Below, one piece after another: positions 62,538-64,000 of a DNA stretch of 64,000 bases. How positions within the stretch are numbered: the stretch's first letter is position 1; every line of letters starts with the position of its first letter. Origin of the DNA: Pyrococcus kukulkanii (GTDB lineage Archaea > Methanobacteriota_B > Thermococci > Thermococcales > Thermococcaceae); contig NZ_JARRIB010000003.1 in the NCBI RefSeq assembly GCF_041647995.1, positions 310,001-374,000 on the forward strand, given 5' to 3'. The translations under genes were made by a program, and so were the position numbers. A model generated the notes under the pieces. The model was given only the letters and a program-made list of their open reading frames with translations, was not told the DNA's origin and searched no databases.

Positions 62538-63574
62538 ACTACGTCACCATCAAGACAAAACTCGAACCAGAAAAGCGAGAGGATTATTTGAAACTCGCCC
62601 TCTTGGCGGAAAAGTTCAGAAGAGCAGTTGAGCTGGCGATAAGACTCCAGCTTAAAGGCGTTAAGAAGAGTGTGGGTGTAAAAGAAGTCTCTCGGTTAGT
62701 TCTTAATAACTGGTGGTATTCTGATAGTGCATGGGATTATGCGAAAATGTTGTTGAGAGGAGCAGAACAGAACGGTGGAAATCCAAGGCACATTCACCTG
62801 AAGTCAAAATTCCTCATCAGTAAACCTAAGGAGAATGAGAAGGGGAATAGGAACGTGAGGATTGAGTGGCCGAACGTTAGAATTCGCTCCAACGGAGAGT
62901 GGTTGGAGTTTAGAATGAAGACTGCCGAGAAGTTTCTCCCAGTTATTCTTGATGTCCAGAAGTTCAAATACGGTGCTCAGGTTGTCCTGAAGAACGGGAA
63001 GATTTACCTGCACGTCCAAGTGCTCTTTGGAATTTATCTGAAACATCTCGGAAAGATCACTAGGGGTAGGCTGTACGCCGATTTCGACTTGAACTCTGAT
63101 AGGGTGAATATGGTTATTCTTGACGAGACTGGTATTATCAGGGATGTTAGGGTTGAGCACTTCCCGGAGGTCAATTCCTCCGGGTTCTCAAGAAGGAAGG
63201 CGAGGGATTTAAGGCTGAAGGCTCTTGCCCAGTTACTGGACTATGCCTACCACCACGGGGTAGGGACTGTATTCTTCGAGGACTTGGGTAAGATAAAAAG
63301 AAGAAATGGTAAGGCGGCTGGTTCGAGGAAGGGGAATAGGAAGGCCTCAAATTTCGCCAAGAAGGAGCTCCTTGAACACGGGATTGTTATGGCGTCGAAG
63401 AGAGGTTTCAAGGTTTACCTAGTTAATCCTGCCGATTCTTCGAAGTCGGGACGAGAGCTGGCCCGGGGGCTGGGGCTGGACGTCCATACTGCATCAGCGT
63501 TCGTTATTGGTTGGTGGGGCGTTAATTCCCTGAAGACTCACGAAAACTCACAAAAAGAGGAACAGTTTGGATAG
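62507..63574 (+). CDS. TnpB-like protein lacking the zinc finger
   Basis: 355 residues related to the IS200/IS605 TnpB (OrfB) family. RuvC-I is ADFDLNSDRVNMVIL near 190 (Asp present), RuvC-II is VFFEDLGKIKRR near 255 (Glu present), and RuvC-III is DVHTASAFVIG near 324 (Asp present). Between II and III, TnpB has VNPRYTSQTC and a four-Cys zinc finger. Here the same place reads VNPADSSKSGRELARGLGL, with no cysteines. It is therefore a divergent, finger-less branch; nuclease activity is possible but unproven. It is paired with an RHH protein and has no TnpA. Confidence 0.82.
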   Translation: MARKTRRAEVNYVTIKTKLEPEKREDYLKLALLAEKFRRAVELAIRLQLKGVKKSVGVKEVSRLVLNNWWYSDSAWDYAKMLLRGAEQNGGNPRHIHLKSKFLISKPKENEKGNRNVRIEWPNVRIRSNGEWLEFRMKTAEKFLPVILDVQKFKYGAQVVLKNGKIYLHVQVLFGIYLKHLGKITRGRLYADFDLNSDRVNMVILDETGIIRDVRVEHFPEVNSSGFSRRKARDLRLKALAQLLDYAYHHGVGTVFFEDLGKIKRRNGKAAGSRKGNRKASNFAKKELLEHGIVMASKRGFKVYLVNPADSSKSGRELARGLGLDVHTASAFVIGWWGVNSLKTHENSQKEEQFG

Positions 63575-63829
63575 GCGATTCTTATCGCGGTCAGAATCAT
63601 CGGACTTCACTCTGGCTATCTTGCTGGCGATGATCCCATAGGGGAGCTCATGGCCCTTGGCAGAAGTAGCAATATTGTAAACTCACTTCTTGAACTTTCT
63701 GGCCTGAACTTCCTCTTTGGTCTCGTGGGCCTCTACGGGCCGAGGAAAAGCAGAAAGCTGACAGCGTTGGCTTTAACTCTAATCGTGATTAGTCAGGTGT
63801 GGATTGTGCGGGTAATAATTTTTGGATGA
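63575..63829 (+). pseudogene. Membrane protein, 3' part after the insertion
   Basis: Continues the 61614 gene in frame with AILIAVRIIGLHSGYLAGDD and ends in two hydrophobic helices (LNFLFGLVGLYG; LTLIVISQVWIV). There is no start codon or ribosome binding site of its own. Confidence 0.82.
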
Positions 63830-63865
63830 GCAAGGGTTAAGTAGGAAAAGAGTGATATTCAAAAC

Positions 63866-64000
63866 ATGATGAACAAGGAGCGTGCTTCGGGACAGGAGAA
63901 AAAAGGCAATTTTGATGTTCTAATGATTGCATTTGGGAGCATGAGCGATGAAGAAGCTGAGAGATTCAGGAAAACATTGAAAGAAGTTGAGGAATGGATG
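63866..64000 (+). CDS. Partial gene at the right edge
   Basis: An open frame from ATG 63866 (or 63869) runs off the window: [20 protein letters not shown] then [20 protein letters not shown]. 45 codons are visible, too few for a family assignment. The spacing from the previous stop and the AT-rich leader (gatattcaaaac) are consistent with a real start. Confidence 0.55.
   Translation, partial: MMNKERASGQEKKGNFDVLMIAFGSMSDEEAERFRKTLKEVEEWM

Larger units (their letters stand above)
62136..63574 (+). mobile_element. 1.4-kb insertion with RHH and TnpB-like genes
   Basis: The outer boundaries are defined by the interrupted membrane-protein gene, give or take a base or two. The left end has a 9-bp stem, ccacgtgag/ctcacgtgg, with a 10-nt loop, followed by a GC-rich segment. 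Two overlapping genes follow, and the second ends at the right boundary. There is no TnpA transposase. I infer a non-autonomous relative of IS200/IS605 or IS607-type elements. Confidence 0.75.

Overview
The window looks like the chromosome of a Thermococcales archaeon, most probably a Pyrococcus. The evidence is the AT-rich coding sequence with ggaggtg-type ribosome binding sites, an intron-containing tRNA-Trp, archaeal information-processing genes (TFS, PCNA, a GINS subunit, aIF2-alpha, Nop10, Pus10, a CDC48-type ATPase) and the adjacent valine and pyruvate ferredoxin oxidoreductase operons. I infer the genus from protein similarity I recall; the species is not established.

Layout. 1-7.9 kb: pheT (cut by the window edge) and pheS, a GC-rich H/ACA-like RNA candidate, riboflavin kinase / endonuclease V / translin, then TFS-PCNA-GINS and a convergent MFS transporter. 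7.9-15 kb: tRNA-Trp, whose intron is a box C/D guide, then amino-acid, cobalamin and LysO-type genes, and the DUF35-thiolase-HMG-CoA synthase cluster that starts the mevalonate pathway. 15.2-20.9 kb: the shared gamma subunit, VOR delta-alpha-beta and POR delta-alpha-beta. 20.9-25.9 kb: an RNase H-like protein, CDC48 and a CLC channel.

26.0-45.5 kb is an integrated element. It sits in tRNA-Val(GAC) between two identical 55-bp direct repeats and splits its own integrase gene, as SSV-type integrases do (C-terminal part at the left end, N-terminal part at the right end). It carries two modules. The first is a rightward cassette of SNF2/DUF3883 helicase, small membrane protein, DUF1156 DNA methyltransferase, unrecognised membrane-anchored protein and DUF499 ATPase. 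This looks like a methylation-based defence system of the helicase-methylase-ATPase kind. The second is a leftward plasmid replication module (SF1 helicase, small acidic protein, AEP-type primase, small regulators) resembling that of pTN2-like Thermococcales plasmids. The non-coding DNA around the replication module holds palindromic operators, three 14-bp palindromes spaced about 102 bp apart, and a diverged 95-bp direct repeat on either side of it.

45.5-58.5 kb returns to chromosome: tRNA-Val, tRNA-Ala, a GNAT, two tandem cation/proton antiporters with a CBS protein, a PAC2 protein, Nop10, aIF2-alpha, Pus10, a UbiD-family decarboxylase and several small conserved genes. 58.5-64 kb is a decaying accessory stretch: two frameshifted AAA ATPases, an intact RHH/MazF-like toxin-antitoxin pair, and a membrane-protein gene broken by a 1.4-kb insertion that encodes an RHH protein and a TnpB-like protein without the usual zinc finger, preceded by a GC-rich structured segment.
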